In this document: piece after piece, positions 22,874 through 34,813 of the stretch
Numbering within the stretch: the stretch's first letter is position 1
How the letters are laid out: every line of letters begins with the position of its first letter
From: Asterochloris sp. CNOR1
Lineage: Eukaryota; Chlorophyta; Trebouxiophyceae; Trebouxiales; Trebouxiaceae
Assembly (NCBI GenBank): GCA_963969365.1
Contig: OZ017757.1
Coordinates: 620,001-684,000 of the forward strand
Direction: 5' to 3'
Length of the DNA stretch: 64,000 nucleotides
The notes under the pieces: generated by a model
The model's database searches: none
The model's input: the letters and a program-made list of their open reading frames with translations, nothing else
Told to the model about the DNA's origin: nothing
Program-made: the position numbers and the translations under genes

Positions 22874-25041
22874 ATGCTAAGACCAGCGACATGGCGCCCA
22901 GCTGCAGCTGCCAAGTTTCTGGCGTATGTAGCAGCTGCAGTCCTCATCATGGGGACCTTGGAAGTCACCTCACACACTGTCAGCAACCTTATACTACAGA
23001 AAGCGCCATCCAGCTCAGCTGAGCATCGTCTGTTTGCTCAGATTGCTGAAGACCTCAAACCATTTGCTGCTGGCATCAGCCTGCAGCAGGTGGAGCGCGC
23101 ATTCTGTGCAGGCAGAGACGAAGGAGGATTCAGGTATAAAGTTGTCCTCTCTGAGCCTCTTGCATGTGTCTGTGCATCACAGAGCGTCTCCAAAGCCGGA
23201 AGTGACATCAGTAGTTGTCATCTGCCTGCTCATTGCATCATGATAGGCATGTACTTGCAGACTGCAAGTCTTTGGTGGGCGCATGTATGTCGTCGGCGAA
23301 CGGAGAGGATTCCAGTGGAGGAACAGGCAGGCACCTCTGACATGAGCCCGGCCTTCTGTTTGGCTGCTGCTGCTGCAACAGATCACCAGTCGACATCCTT
23401 GAATGCAGGGACACCAAATTGCAGCTGTTGCGTGTGGCTGGCAGCGTAAAGTTGCCAGACCTTGACATTGGCTGGATCAATACTGGTAAGCTGCATGTCG
23501 CACCCCACAGCTGCCATTAAATCAGGCTGCGCGGCCCGCCTCTGTATGGCTGCCAGACCATGGCTGCATGTCCAGGGGATGCTCCACCTCCAGCCGACAA
23601 AGGGGGTTCTCAGAGGCATGTCCCCAGCCTGGCCCTGTGTTTGTCATGGCCAAAACAGAGGCACATCACAACTCGATCCTGTACCCTGACTTCACATTCG
23701 GCGACTGGGTGGTGAGCCAAGCTCAGAGTGTTGCTGCTGCAAGCACTTCCACCGATCTTGTCCAGCTGGGCAGCCAAACAAGGCAGCAGAGCTGCTTGTT
23801 GTGCACGATGCACATGCAGTGCCCTGGGCAGACATGCCAGCTGCCATGTCGCATGCTGCAGCGTGCCCCTGGGAGAACCGCAGTTCACAGCTGTTTGCCA
23901 GGTGAGGCAGCAATGACCCAGCCATTGCCTTGAGCCGCCCTTGGGATGGAGCAGGGCTGGCGGCTGTGGCAGCATAGAGCTGAGCAGCCTGCTGGCCCTA
24001 GTACATCCTGTTGAGTTCTTGAAGGCCACTCTGATGACTGCTCAGGAAGCATAAACACTTGCTAGAACTTGCCAATGCATCTTCGCCTTGCAGGGCTGCC
24101 CCCATTGGCCCAACCAGGGATGTCATCTTAAGGCATGAGGAGGTCACAGCGTGGCACAAACTGTCGAATATCAGCATCACTGAGTGAGGCTCTGTGCATG
24201 TCAGCACACAGCAGCACCTGGCATGCATGGTGCTCTCGCTGGCACATGTACACCATCCTGAATATGAAAGTGCTAGCCTGACATGCGATGACTTCTCATG
24301 CCATGGTGCAGCTGGCATGCCCATCCTGAGACATTTGTAAGTCTCACAGACCATTGCAACTACAAGTGGTTGCTGCACACCGCTGGTGAGCCTTTGCACA
24401 GCGCCTGACATCATGGACTCACAGGCGATCCTGATCAGGATGTTGCACTTGCGTTGCCCCTGTGGGGCCATGGAAGGGCACTTTCTGCAGGCAACACGTA
24501 CAGCGCAAGGCTCAAGTACTTACTCCTCTGTGGATCAGCTGTGGTGAGCTCAGATCTGGGTCTGACAAACATGTCCTGCAAGGCCACGTGAGGGCTGCGC
24601 CGCTCCACATATCTCATGGTGTCAAGCGCAGCTGTGGCAGAGGACATACTCAAGGTCTTTGTTCTGTTATAGGTGCTGCCCCGCAATGCTTGGCATGAGT
24701 ATTATAGTGGAGCCCTTGAAGATGGCGTTCATGTGCACAAGGTCCCTTCCATTGTGGAGAGTGGCCATGTTGATCATGTCGTCCAAGCTGCAGAGGCTCT
24801 GTACAACGATGATGCCACTGCCAGGCATACCGGAGACCATGGCAGGTCCTTTGCCCGAGATGTGCTCAATCCAGCCATGGTACAGGCATTCTGGGAGCGC
24901 CTGTTAGAAGAGTATGCTGCTCTTCAGTCATCTGCACCAACAGCCCCACATCCCCATGCGGTGCCTCTGGAGACTAGTCTGCTGCATGACACATTTGATG
25001 ATTTGCCAGGCGGGCCATGCAAGTGGTGTCTCCAACCTTGA
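22874..25041 (+). CDS. GT90 (CAP10-like) glycosyltransferase, type II membrane protein
   Basis: Likely transfers a sugar (xylose or glucose class) in the secretory pathway; the substrate is unknown. Resolved exons: 22874-23133, 23261-23326, 23382-23485, 23614-23711, 23792-23901, 24094-24183, a poorly resolved piece near 24260-24336, 24350-24385, 24491-24543, 24673-25041. An N-terminal anchor (AKFLAYVAAAVLIMG) follows a short basic head. CAP10 motifs in order: FGGRMYVVGERRGFQWRN, LPDLDIGWINT, PVFVMAKTEAHHNSILYPDF, a WENR element, CNYKWLLHTAGNTYSARL then KYLLLCGSAV (the YK-DG-YSxRLKYLL-CGS block of the family), and AWHEYYSGALEDGVHVHKV. The usual LxxDG aspartate reads A here (HTAG), a possible change at a conserved site. 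The intron at 23327-23381 is only 55 nt and begins with GC. A phase mismatch between 24183 and 24350 leaves that join uncertain. Confidence 0.82.
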
Positions 25042-25399
25042 AACCTGCTCCTCAGGATGTGCTCAGCCCCCTGGACAAATGGGTCTTGCAATTGCCAGCC
25101 CCTCATTGCACTTCTGTCAGAACAAAGCTTGTCATGTTCCCTGGGATCATCATTGTCAACCTGTAAGTCCTCCCTTAGCGCACCCACATGGTTGTCTGTG
25201 GCTTCAATCCTCCTACACTGAAAGCAGCGTCAGTGTGAGGTTACGCGACTGAATTGCTGGCAAATAACACATGTACATGTCTTTCTCGGAAACAAGTATG
25301 TCACAAAAAGCTCCTCTCCTCCAATGACCTGATTGAGCATCGTGTGAGGCAAGCACTCAATTGAGTTGTAACAGCTAACTACATCAGATCATCATTTGT

Positions 25400-26850
25400 A
25401 TGGGTGGAGGCTAGGCCTAAACGCTGTACAGCATCTGCAAATGGTCCCAGACAGGCAACTGTGTGGGCTGTGTGGGCTGTTATTGTGCCAGAGGCCACCG
25501 GTCCAGAGGGTCTACAACTTCTGCTTGATCCCCTGCAGGAGTGAGCAAGAGACACATTGCAGTGAATCTGGGGAAGACCAAGGTGCTGGTCTTTGAGTTG
25601 TGCAGCATCCTTTGCCAGGACTTCAACACACGGTTGGAGGGTGCCCGCCCGGAAGGCTTCATGCGCCTGGGGCTGTGGCTTCATTCAGCGCAATGGAGCT
25701 TCGCGTTGCTCAGAGGTGTCTTGCTGATTCCGCAGGCAGGGCCATGCATGCATGCAAGCCCTGCATCACAGATGCTTCCAGCTGGGCTCTATGAAATACA
25801 TATGCATGCAATTCAAGGTTTTGGTGCTGCCCAGTTTCCATGCAATGGCCGCGAGCTCTTCCCCTGCTATCATGAAGTCAGCAGCATGGTCACTCAACTA
25901 CTGGAGGCCGCCCACTACCGTTCCTGCGGGGCCAGCATGGGCGTGAAACGCACCACTCAGCACATGAGTGTCTTGGCTGAAACTGGAAGACACCTCTTTC
26001 TGTGCATTGGCATAAGCAACTTGACAAGTTTAGGCTGACACACATTGTTCGGAGCGATGTTTGATGCTAAACCCAACGTAAGGGTCCTGAGGCTCCTGGA
26101 TACACAAGCTGTATCAGCTGTATGCAGGTCTGCGGCTCCTCAGGCAACGGCCCCAGCGCAGAGTGCCACGAGCGGCTGTCTTTGGAGAGCTCAGACAGCA
26201 CAGTGGCCATGTACAAGCAGGTGCATGGCATCACCAGTGCGTCCACCATGCGACTTTACATCCAGCACATCAGAGAGTGCGCTCCTGGCCCCAACCTGCT
26301 GCAGCAGCCACACATTGAGAGTCAAGCGGGCTGCTACACACCTGGCTTGCCAGACATGAGAGGAAATGCTGCCTTTGTCACTCAGCAACGCCCCTATGAA
26401 GATGAACAACACATGTTGCTGCACTGTCCCAGCTCGATGACTATTGAGGCCATCAAGAGCGACTGAGAGCCAAGAACATCAAGAGGGCTGCTGAGCTCTT
26501 CAGGCCCGCTGCGACAACATGAAGGTGGGCAATGCCCTGCAATTATGTGCAGTACACCACACTAGTGTCAGCCCTGATGTCATGCAGACCACGATGAAGT
26601 GGCATACCTGCAATGCAGGTGTCAATGCTGGCCCGCTGAGATACCAGGGCCGCAGGTGTGCTATGGCCGCTGCCACAGGACTAGTGGCCTCTGGAAGAAA
26701 TGCACCTGTGTTCAGCAACATGCGATGATCTAATGCTGAAGCGAGTGGTGAGGGGCCTTTCAAGACATGAAAGCTCTGTGCTCTGCTGCCAGATTTGGCG
26801 TTCATCACCAGCATATCTTCGCCGCCAAATTCGGATGACTTTCATCATAG
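25400..26850 (+). mobile_element. Degenerate non-LTR retrotransposon 3' part (copy A)
   Basis: Broken reverse-transcriptase C-terminal sequence. NLGKTKVLVF at about 25560 is the conserved LINE RT block after the catalytic domain. It is followed, after frame changes, by a LGLWLHSAQWS-like segment and, near 25800-25880, a V-LP-F segment like the RT thumb. The final zinc-finger-like region reads DEQHMLLHCPS at about 26400, typical of the RT C-terminus. Several frameshifts and stops make it inactive. From about 25931 to 26850 it aligns with copy B at 33807-34705 in the same orientation. The 5' end is not recognisable, as expected for 5'-truncated LINEs. Confidence 0.75.
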
Positions 26851-27094
26851 GAACAACTGCTCTTCTTTCTTCCATCTCCCCCCAATCTGACTTTCAACCC
26901 CAGCACGCTGCTGTCAACAGGCTGTGCACACCAGGAGGGCTCCTGGCGTCACCCTGGGCCTGAAGTGGCACCTGTGGTCATCAAATTTGACAATCTGGTG
27001 ACCAAGACTCAAGTGCTTCAATTGCCGGCAGCAATCCATGTGCGCACCATTCAAGTCTGCTGCAGAATGAAAAGACCTGCCTGATTGCAGAGGG

Positions 27095-28849
27095 ATGCCC
27101 TGGACTCTGCTGCACGCCATGCTCATCCTGGCCAGCACATGGATAGGGCGGGCGCAGACGCATGGCCAGCACCAGGAGCGCGCAGAGCGCTTAGTTGTGT
27201 CCTCGCGGACTCAGATCAAGATGCTCGCGGAGGCTCTTGCGACACCGCACCGCCAGATTGTGTTGAGCACATTCAGCGTGCCACAAGAGCTGGACGCCAC
27301 GCAGCACCACCTCCAGGTCGCTATGATCACTAATTTTGCAGAGAATCTGCACAGGACTGGAGTGCTGGGGCACACCCTCATGGTGGTTGGCGACCGCTAC
27401 AGTGCAGCCTATGCGCTGTCGTATGGCATTCCGTGTGTTGTGGACGAGGTCACCCCTTCCCTGTACCCCACCCGAGACGGTATCGGGGGCGGCAAGCCCA
27501 TGCCTGTGCTCGACAAGTGGCTCTGGTGCAATGAGCTCCTCCTCTTGAACCTGACCGTCCTTTTCATGGACTGGGATGTGGTGGTGCACAAAGACCCCTT
27601 CTCAGTCATTTCTATGGCCAACCTCGACTTCCAGGCGCTCTCAGACCACCTTGAGCCGCCAGACCATCTTGGACAGATCCCGGTGAGAGTCTGATCTGCT
27701 GGCACGCGTGCCATGTCCAGCACGGCTCACGCTCTCAAGCAAAGACGCCCAAGCACCCATTGCCCTCAGTCAAGCATGCCCTGCAGCTACCAGGTGTGGG
27801 ACAGCAGGGAGCGCTACAGGATGTGCGGCCCATAAAGCCCTGTCCACCGTACGGAAGTGAGCAACGGGTCCAGGCGCTGCTTGCTTGACCACTTCTCTAG
27901 CCCAAGCTGCTTACCAGTCTTTGCCTCGCCGTGTCCTGCAGGCCGAGTCACACCGTGTGCAAGCACAGGGCTGTGGTGTTTTGTGCCCACACCAGCCAGC
28001 ATCGATTTCATGAGCTATTTTGTCAAGGTGAGCCACAGCAGCCCTTGGTGCGGGACGGCTCTCCTTTTCTTTGAAGGCTCCCGGGGCATGAGCCTGTAGC
28101 TCTGACTGTGGTTGTGGGCTGCCTGCCACAATAGATGTACGTCAGCAGTATGGCCCCACTCACCCAGCTTTGCAGTAGTGCATTGCATTTGTGTACCTGC
28201 AGGCTCTCCTGCCACCAGTTGCCTACCAGTGGGAGCAGGAAGCCTTCAATCTGGTGAGCAGCTCTGTTGCCTGACGTTGATTCACTTGTGTCGGGCCAAG
28301 ACCATGATGTGTGCTTCAGTATGCAGATCATGCCAGCTTGGACAATGGGCACTGGCGGCCACGAACCACTGCGGATGAAACTGCTGCCCTATAGGAGTTT
28401 CATGAATGTTGGTATGCCAGACTGGTGCCACCCTGCTAAGCATCTGCCTGCTCAAGCGTGTGCCTTTGCATGATGTTGCTGTTTTCTTCATACAGGCCTT
28501 TATGGTGCTTTCAAGCGGGCCTCAGTAGAGATGGACGTCGTCGTTGTCCATGCTGGGTAGGTGCAGGGCCTTGCATGTGTCTGCTTTCAAGATTGCCATG
28601 CTGCAGCTTGTGTTCGCCCCCTGCAGGTACATTGGTGGCCTCAGCAAAAAGGTGCGCCCTCTGATGCAGCAGAAGCTGACACAGGCCTGCTTAGTGCCCC
28701 AGCTTATAAGCATGGGCTTCATGCAGATTCATTCGCTCAACGAGCTAGAAGCCTTTAACCCACACAATTGGGAGCCTGCGATGGGGGAGCCATACATTGA
28801 GGTTTTTAATATGACTCTTGACCATGCCTTGCAAAGCCAATTGGCTTAG
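27095..28849 (+). CDS. Nucleotide-diphospho-sugar transferase, GT77-like
   Basis: Predicted Golgi glycosyltransferase related to plant GT77 wall and extensin arabinosyl- or xylosyltransferases (Nucleotid_trans, PF03407). Exons: 27095-27682, about 27770-27827, 27942-28027, 28203-28253, 28327-28411, 28496-28556, 28627-28849, summing to 1152 nt and 383 residues. The N-terminus (MPWTLLHAMLILASTWIG) is a signal peptide or anchor. The LFMDWDVVVHKDPF segment carries the DxD-type nucleotide-sugar site. Later family blocks: YQVWDSRERYRMCG, CASTGLWCFVPTPASIDFM, YQWEQEAFN, LLPYRSFMNVG, and VVVVHAGYIGGLSKKVRP. The donor after exon 2 appears to be GC or otherwise non-consensus, although phase and protein alignment both support the join. 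The sugar and acceptor cannot be told from the sequence. Confidence 0.82.
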
Positions 28850-30479
28850 GCATGTAGAGACTGTCTAGCAAGGCTGGATCTGAAGTGAAGCAAGCAACTA
28901 CTTGTGTCCTGTCAATCTGATGATTTCAAAATTCAGTGACTATTGCTGTGAGGTTGCACAGCCAATTGGGAAAGGCCAGATGCCTGCAAGTCATGGAAGG
29001 CTGCACAGGCACAGCTGTCTGCAGTCTTGGATAGCATGTGGATCACTTTTGCTCAACGTTACATCACAATGGGCTTTCCAACATGCTCCACAGTGTCCCC
29101 GATATGCACAAGGTGGCCACTGGATGGCAGGGGTCCTGACCTGTCCCAGAGCGCCGATCAGTGGATTACTGTCAACCGTTGCCTGCAGTGCTGGTGCACA
29201 GGATGAACTTGATGTCAAGCTCTGCTTGCAGGCAGTCAACTCAGCGATGAGGGCCTTCTCCTGAGCTGCCAAGACCTGGGCCAGCAGCTCTGTCCTTGAA
29301 TGTCCAAGGCCCTTGGAGGTGGTCTGCAGCACTAGGAGACACCATGTGAGCTCTTGCACTTCAAGCCACAGATGGTGGGCTGTAGCATGGCCTGACATGT
29401 CCTGTACAGGGGCCCCTGCCTGGGTAAGGTCAGTGCACAGCTGAAGCTTGCCTGCCTGTATGCAGCTTTTAAAGTGGCAGCAATGTCATGACAGCAAGGA
29501 AGTGCAGTGTGAGATGAAGAATGATTTGGTGGTGCAGGCAGCAGACCGCATGGGCCCTGCAGCTTGCAGGTCTTACGGGGCCTCACCATCAGTGGAACCT
29601 CTGCAGAAATCATACGGCCCACTTCGTGCGCCCCTTGTATGCTGATGCAGGTGCTCAGCAAGGAAGCCTGCTTCATCTGCATCAGGGCAGCCACAATGCT
29701 AGAGGTATCCCTTACACAAGCTCGTATGCAGGCATTGTGGCCCTAGAGCATTCAAACAACTGGCTGCAGGCTGCATTCCCCAACACAAGCAGTGGTCAAG
29801 ACTAGGCCAGGACAGGATAAATCCAGCCATTATGCACCAGCAGTATTGCAGGAGGCTGCCACACTGTATGCATAATGACTGCTACAGCATCAGCAGGTAA
29901 GCACTGAGACAACACTATGCGCAGCGCCCTCCAGCCTACCCTCAGCAGCAACAGCGCCACTTGCAGGACCGTATCTGTGAAGCCCTGCGCCAGGCCATAA
30001 GCGTCGCAACAGCCACCCGCCATGAATTTGCCAATACCACAAGCACCTGGGCCGCCTTCTGTGAGGGTGGCATCATAGAAGGGGGTCACTGCTCTCCTGC
30101 TGCAGTGGGTTCTATGGAGCATGCATGGAGGGCTAAACTGTGCTTTCCACAAGGCCAATGCCTGCAGGCTGTGGCATCAGTCCCGCATTCCGTGTGTAGT
30201 GCAGCCCATGTAAAGGACCAATGCAGACAGGTGAGCTCCTTCTACATGCTTCCAACAACACCACTGTGAGTTGCCTCTTCATGCTGAAGTCCTGCAGTGC
30301 ATCAACCATGCACTGTATGCCCTCTGGTCTGGTGCTTGGTACAGCAAGGTCATTTGCATTTTATTCCCATGGCATGGGAAGAAGAGCTGACCTGCACCAG
30401 TCAGAAAGCAGAACGATGTTGTCAGCTTCGGCCAGGTCTTAGCGTATCAATCTGCTTCAAAAGTAGCAATCTTTGCAGC
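28850..30479. other. 1.6 kb convergent intergenic region with coding-like segments
   Basis: Lies between the stop codons of the GT77-like (+) and GT47 (-) genes. It must contain both 3' UTRs but is longer than needed. An open - strand stretch at about 29000-29400 encodes a helical-looking sequence (HSRTELLAQVLAAQEKALIA); no family is recognised and no start or neighbouring exons could be tied to it. It could be a gene remnant or chance. Confidence 0.3.
29000..29398 (-). CDS. Possible fragment of an unknown coiled-coil-like protein
   Basis: Open - strand frame with amphipathic, Gln/Glu/Leu-rich content (WLEVQELTWCLLVLQ, then LLAQVLAAQEKALIAELTA). I do not recognise it. No convincing start, partner exon or homologue was found, so it may be a remnant or an unexpressed frame. 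Listed so it is not lost. Confidence 0.2.
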
Positions 30480-33370
30480 TTAGACGGGCTGCTTGCCCTG
30501 GGGTAGGGAGGAGCACTCAAGGTGGCAGATTTCCAGGTTCATATGGGGGCTCAGGCGGCCTGATGTCAACTTCCGACGCAATGAACACATGAGCGCCTCT
30601 AGAGCGCGCCCGTCTGGCTGCCGCCAGAGAAAATAGCGCCAGACGCAGGTGAGGGCAGCCCTCATGCTGTCCACCTTGCCGGGAGTGTTCAGTACTCTCT
30701 CCAGAATGGTGGGCAGCTTGTAGATGGCATGAGAGGGCACTCTCAGTGCAAATTGATGGTAGGGCAGCACGTCCTCAAAGTCCATCTGCAGTCAGGACAG
30801 AAAAGGGCTCAGATGCTGCTGTTCACCTGCAGCTCATAGCAGCAGCTGCAACCCACATAAGCAGCTGGGCCCTGGCTTGCAGGCAGCTTAACCTTACATG
30901 GCATTGCGGCAGCATCACGTCCCTGGCTGACAATGCTTAGCTGCAGGCATTGCCAGGCCTGGGGATTCACGACCTTGATGATGCAGCTCTCACCTCAACG
31001 TGATCAGCAATGACCAGTGGGATGCAGCCATTTAGCACTGCCAGCTTGAGCCGCACGCCCCACCCTGCCCCAGTGGCAGCCAGGCAGAAGTGTGCCTGCC
31101 GCATATGGTCCTCATAATAGGCGTCCAGCCCCTCCTCATCTCGATTGATCAGCAGGAAGCCTGCAAGCACCCAACTAGTTGCGATATCTGCTGGCAACTT
31201 TGCAGCAAGGGCGGGCCCTGGGCACTTCTGGGGCAGGAACGAAGCAGGGCAGCCCTAGTAAGACATAGCCTTGCCGGTTGCCTCACCAGACTGGTTGCGG
31301 AACATGTGCCAGACTGTTTGCCGCACACCTCGAGAGTAGCTGTGATCACCATCCTGGAGCAGAGGTGTTGTGGGACATAGCTGAGTGGCAGACAGACCAA
31401 TGGCATTCAATAGGCAGAACCCAGAGGCTCCTGCTCTGCCCTGCGCACCTGAATGCCGCCAGCAAAGAATAAGGTGATTGTCCGGTTTTCAGCCTGTAGC
31501 ACAGAATGTTGTGTGAAGGTGATGTTGAATGCCGTGCAGGGCCGGAGCAGGTCCAGCAAGCCACACCGCTGCAGCTAGGAGCTTCTCATGCCAGTCCATG
31601 ACATGCATGATCTCAACAGAGCTGCAGGAGGCGCACTAATGGACTGCCTACCTCAGGCTTGAGCAATTCAGGATGGAGGTGGTCAGATACACTGCTGGGA
31701 ATGACTGTGTCCTTGGTGGGGACAAAGCATGGCAACACAGTCCTGGGGTACAGCGCTGTATGCTGCTCTGGGGCGTGCTGCAGGACCTTGTCATACGGGC
31801 AGCCATAGTGCTCCAGACGCTCCTCCAGAGAGCATGTCCGCTCTGCGGTCATCAGTCCCCAGTGCACCAGGTGCCTGGAGGCAGCCACCTCTGCCACCAC
31901 CTCCTCAGCAGGTGCAAACCCACAGTACCCATGATCCTGCATGCAGGGAGCAGTTTTGCTGGTCAAAATGTAGATGTAACAAATCAGGTGCAATGCTGCA
32001 ACAGCTGTGGTCCTGCATGCCGATTGGGGCAGGCTCCAAGCTGCTGTTGCTGCACTCACACTCAAGGTGCCTTTTGTTGTCAGCTCATGCAGATGACGTC
32101 TGGCCACATCAATTTTGTTACTGCAGACCATGTGCTGCCTCCAGCACCCTGCAGCACTGCTTGCAGATGCACCTGCACATTGGCCCAGGCCTGACAGCCT
32201 TTACCCAGCTGTGCCAGCTGAAGCTTGGCTCACAAGTGGCTGCTTGAGCAAGTGCAACAACAAGCACACTGTCTGCAGGACTCTCTCAGGACGATGCCTT
32301 TGATTGCAGCGTCACGCAGTGGGTGCCCAGCAGCTGGATGCTGTTGCTGACCTGAGTCCAGATCCAAAGGTGGTCAGAGCCATTGTTGCGCTGCCACCAG
32401 GGGTGCTCCTCCTGAATGTACTTCAGGGCAGACCTGACCATGCTCTGAATTGTCAGCAGACCTGTAGGCAGACATGCACAGCCATCACAAGACATCGTGC
32501 TTAGGGCAAGCTGATCCAGCTTGGCTGCAATACCAACAGCTGGCTGCCTGTCATCAGGCCAAGCATGTGCCAGGCCAAGCTGCTAACATGCCAGGAGGGG
32601 CAACAATGCAACTACATTGCACAGGAGCAGCCAACACAGCCTGCCAACAGCTGGCTGACAACCAATTTAGCCGCCAACATGCTACGCCAACCAGCCTGAA
32701 GGTAGTTGCATGGTATAGGAGTGCATCACCTACCCAGTTCAGCCGCATCCGGACGAGCTGCAGAATCGCGGCAGTAAAGCCAAACGTCCACCAGGAAGAG
32801 ATCTGCTGTCTGGGGGTCAGCAGTGACGTAGGGGCTGTTGCGAATGGCTGCAGGTACCAACTGCTCAGCAGCATAGATGCCTTGTAGGAATCTTGGGTCC
32901 AAGCTACAGTTGACAAAATGCTTAGGAAGTTGATATATGTAGATCTTGGGCCAGACAGTGTTGCCAGCAGCTGGTGGCAGCGCAGCGTCTGCCACCTCCA
33001 GACCTTCAAGTCAACAACATCAGGAATGCGTATAGCCAGCGACATGAAGAGCTGCAGCTAGGCAATGCCAAAAATACTGTTCAGTCCACCTCTTCTGGCC
33101 AGACTTGCTGTCTGCCGCTCTGCACCACCATGAGTTTGCCCTGCAATGCCACGTCAAGTGAGCCCCTAGAAACGGCAGCAGTGTTTGCTGCTGCTGCTCA
33201 AACCATGCTGACTGACCCTGAGGGTGCCATTTGAGATGAGCTCTGGCTGCTTGGATTGTGTCTGGCAGTGAGGAGATGTGACCTGCCCAAAACAGGCCAA
33301 TGCCTGCCAGAGCGAGCATCAACATCTGCAAACATGTTTGTCTCAAGAGCCGCCTGTCTCCAGCCTGCAT
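30480..33370 (-). CDS. Exostosin-family (GT47) glycosyltransferase
   Basis: Golgi enzyme of the plant/algal GT47 class. Eight exons in transcript order: 33370-33217, 33003-32734, 32461-32352, 31936-31652, 31493-31449, 31353-31287, 31160-30994, 30785-30480, summing to 1404 nt and 467 residues. An N-terminal type II anchor (LMLALAGIGLFWAG) precedes a short stem. Exostosin signatures: KIYIYQLPKHFV, DLFLVDVWLY, HPWWQRNNGSDHLWIW, a CF-PTKDTVIP element, NRTITLFFAGGI, and the nucleotide-sugar half FCLAATGAGWGVRLKLAVLN then GCIPLVIAD, closing with LPYHQFALRVP. All intron phases agree. Its 3' end faces the GT77-like gene and its 5' end lies about 440 bp from retroelement copy B. The acceptor polysaccharide is unknown. 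Confidence 0.88.
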
Positions 33371-33806
33371 CTGCTTGTCTGTTGTGAGTCTGGCATTTAA
33401 AACAAGCGAATACTTGCATGGAGGTGCACCTCTTGGCTTGCTGGTCTCCAGGTGGCAGGCAGAGCAGTGGATGTGGTCTCATTCGCCGGCTGAGTCACAC
33501 AACTGTGATCTTCTGGCAGGTCCATTGTCTGCAATCTTGCTGCATTCGCTGAAGACTCAACTCAAGCTGCAAGCTGCGAATGTTGGCCTCAGAAGGCACA
33601 AGCATTCAGGCACGGCTGCAGCAAGTCCTGAAATTCTCTGCCATGTTCGCTTGTGGTCAAAACGGCATGAAGGTCAACCCCTAAAAACTCCAGTTATGCA
33701 CCCGTTATGCACATACAGCCCCTGCCAACAGAGCACCTAATGAGCACCCAGTTTGGCCAAAGATTCGGCTGCACAATGGGTCCATAATGGGTGATAGCTT
33801 GGTCTG

Positions 33807-34705
33807 CTAGTGCTGGGCGTGAAATGCACCTCTCAGAACTTGGTTGTCTTTCCTAAGATTGGAAGACACCCGATTGCTGTGCATTGGCATAAGCAACTTG
33901 ATAAGCTCAGGCAGCACTTGACTGGCACACCATTGTTTGGGCAGTATTTGATGCTAAACCCAACATAAGCGTCCTGAGGCTTGTGCGAACACAAGCTGTA
34001 TCAGCTGTATGCAGGTCTGCGGCCTCTAAGGCAGCGCCCCCAGCGCAGAGTGCCACGAGTGGCTGCTCCTGGAGAAGTCAGACAGCACAGTGGCCACGTA
34101 CAAGCAGGTGCATGGCAGAGCGTCCACATTCAACACATTAGAGGCCAGAGGGTACGCTCGGGGCCCCAATCTGCTGCAGCAGCCACACACTGAGAGTCAG
34201 ATTGGCTGCTATACACCTGGTGTGTCAGCCATGAGAGGATATGCTGCTTTTGTCACTAGCAACACCCCTATGAAGATGAACAACACATGTTGCTGCACTG
34301 TCCCAGCTTGATGACTGTTGAGGCCACCAAACCAACTGGTCGCCAAGAACTTTGAGAGGGCTGCTGAGCTCAGCTTTTGAGGCCCGCCGCAACAACTTGA
34401 AGGTGAGCAATGCCCTGCTTTTATGTGCAGAACACCACATCAATGTCAGCCCTGATGTCATGCAGGCCGCAATGAAGTGGCATGCCTGCAATGCAGGTGT
34501 CAGTGCTGGCCTGCTGAGCCACCAGGGCCGCAGGCGTGCCATGGCCGCTGCCACAAGGCTAGTGGCCACTGAAAGTACTGCACCTATGTTCAGCATCATG
34601 CGATGCTCCAATTCCTAAGCAAATAGTTCAAGAAGTATTCGTGCTCTGCCTGCCAACATTGATGTTTATCAAATTCTGTTCGCGCCAATTTCGGACAATC
34701 CTCAC
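33807..34705 (+). mobile_element. Degenerate non-LTR retrotransposon 3' end (copy B)
   Basis: Direct, diverged copy of 25931-26850. Shared landmarks include a GCATTGGCATAAGCAACTTG block, the string CTGTATCAGCTGTATGCAGG, and the region encoding the same broken zinc-finger-like C-terminus (CACATGTTGCTGCACTGTCC near 34285). Substitutions and small indels are spread evenly and the frame is broken, so both copies are old. Copy B lacks the RT thumb segment seen upstream in copy A. Confidence 0.75.
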
Positions 34706-34813
34706 ATTGACTTTTTGGTCAACTGAGCTATCTTCAGCACCGCATGGCCAAGTATACCTGGTCCTGCTGACAGATAGTGTCAATTTGGAGGTTTGAATAG
34801 GCTGAGTAGCCAA

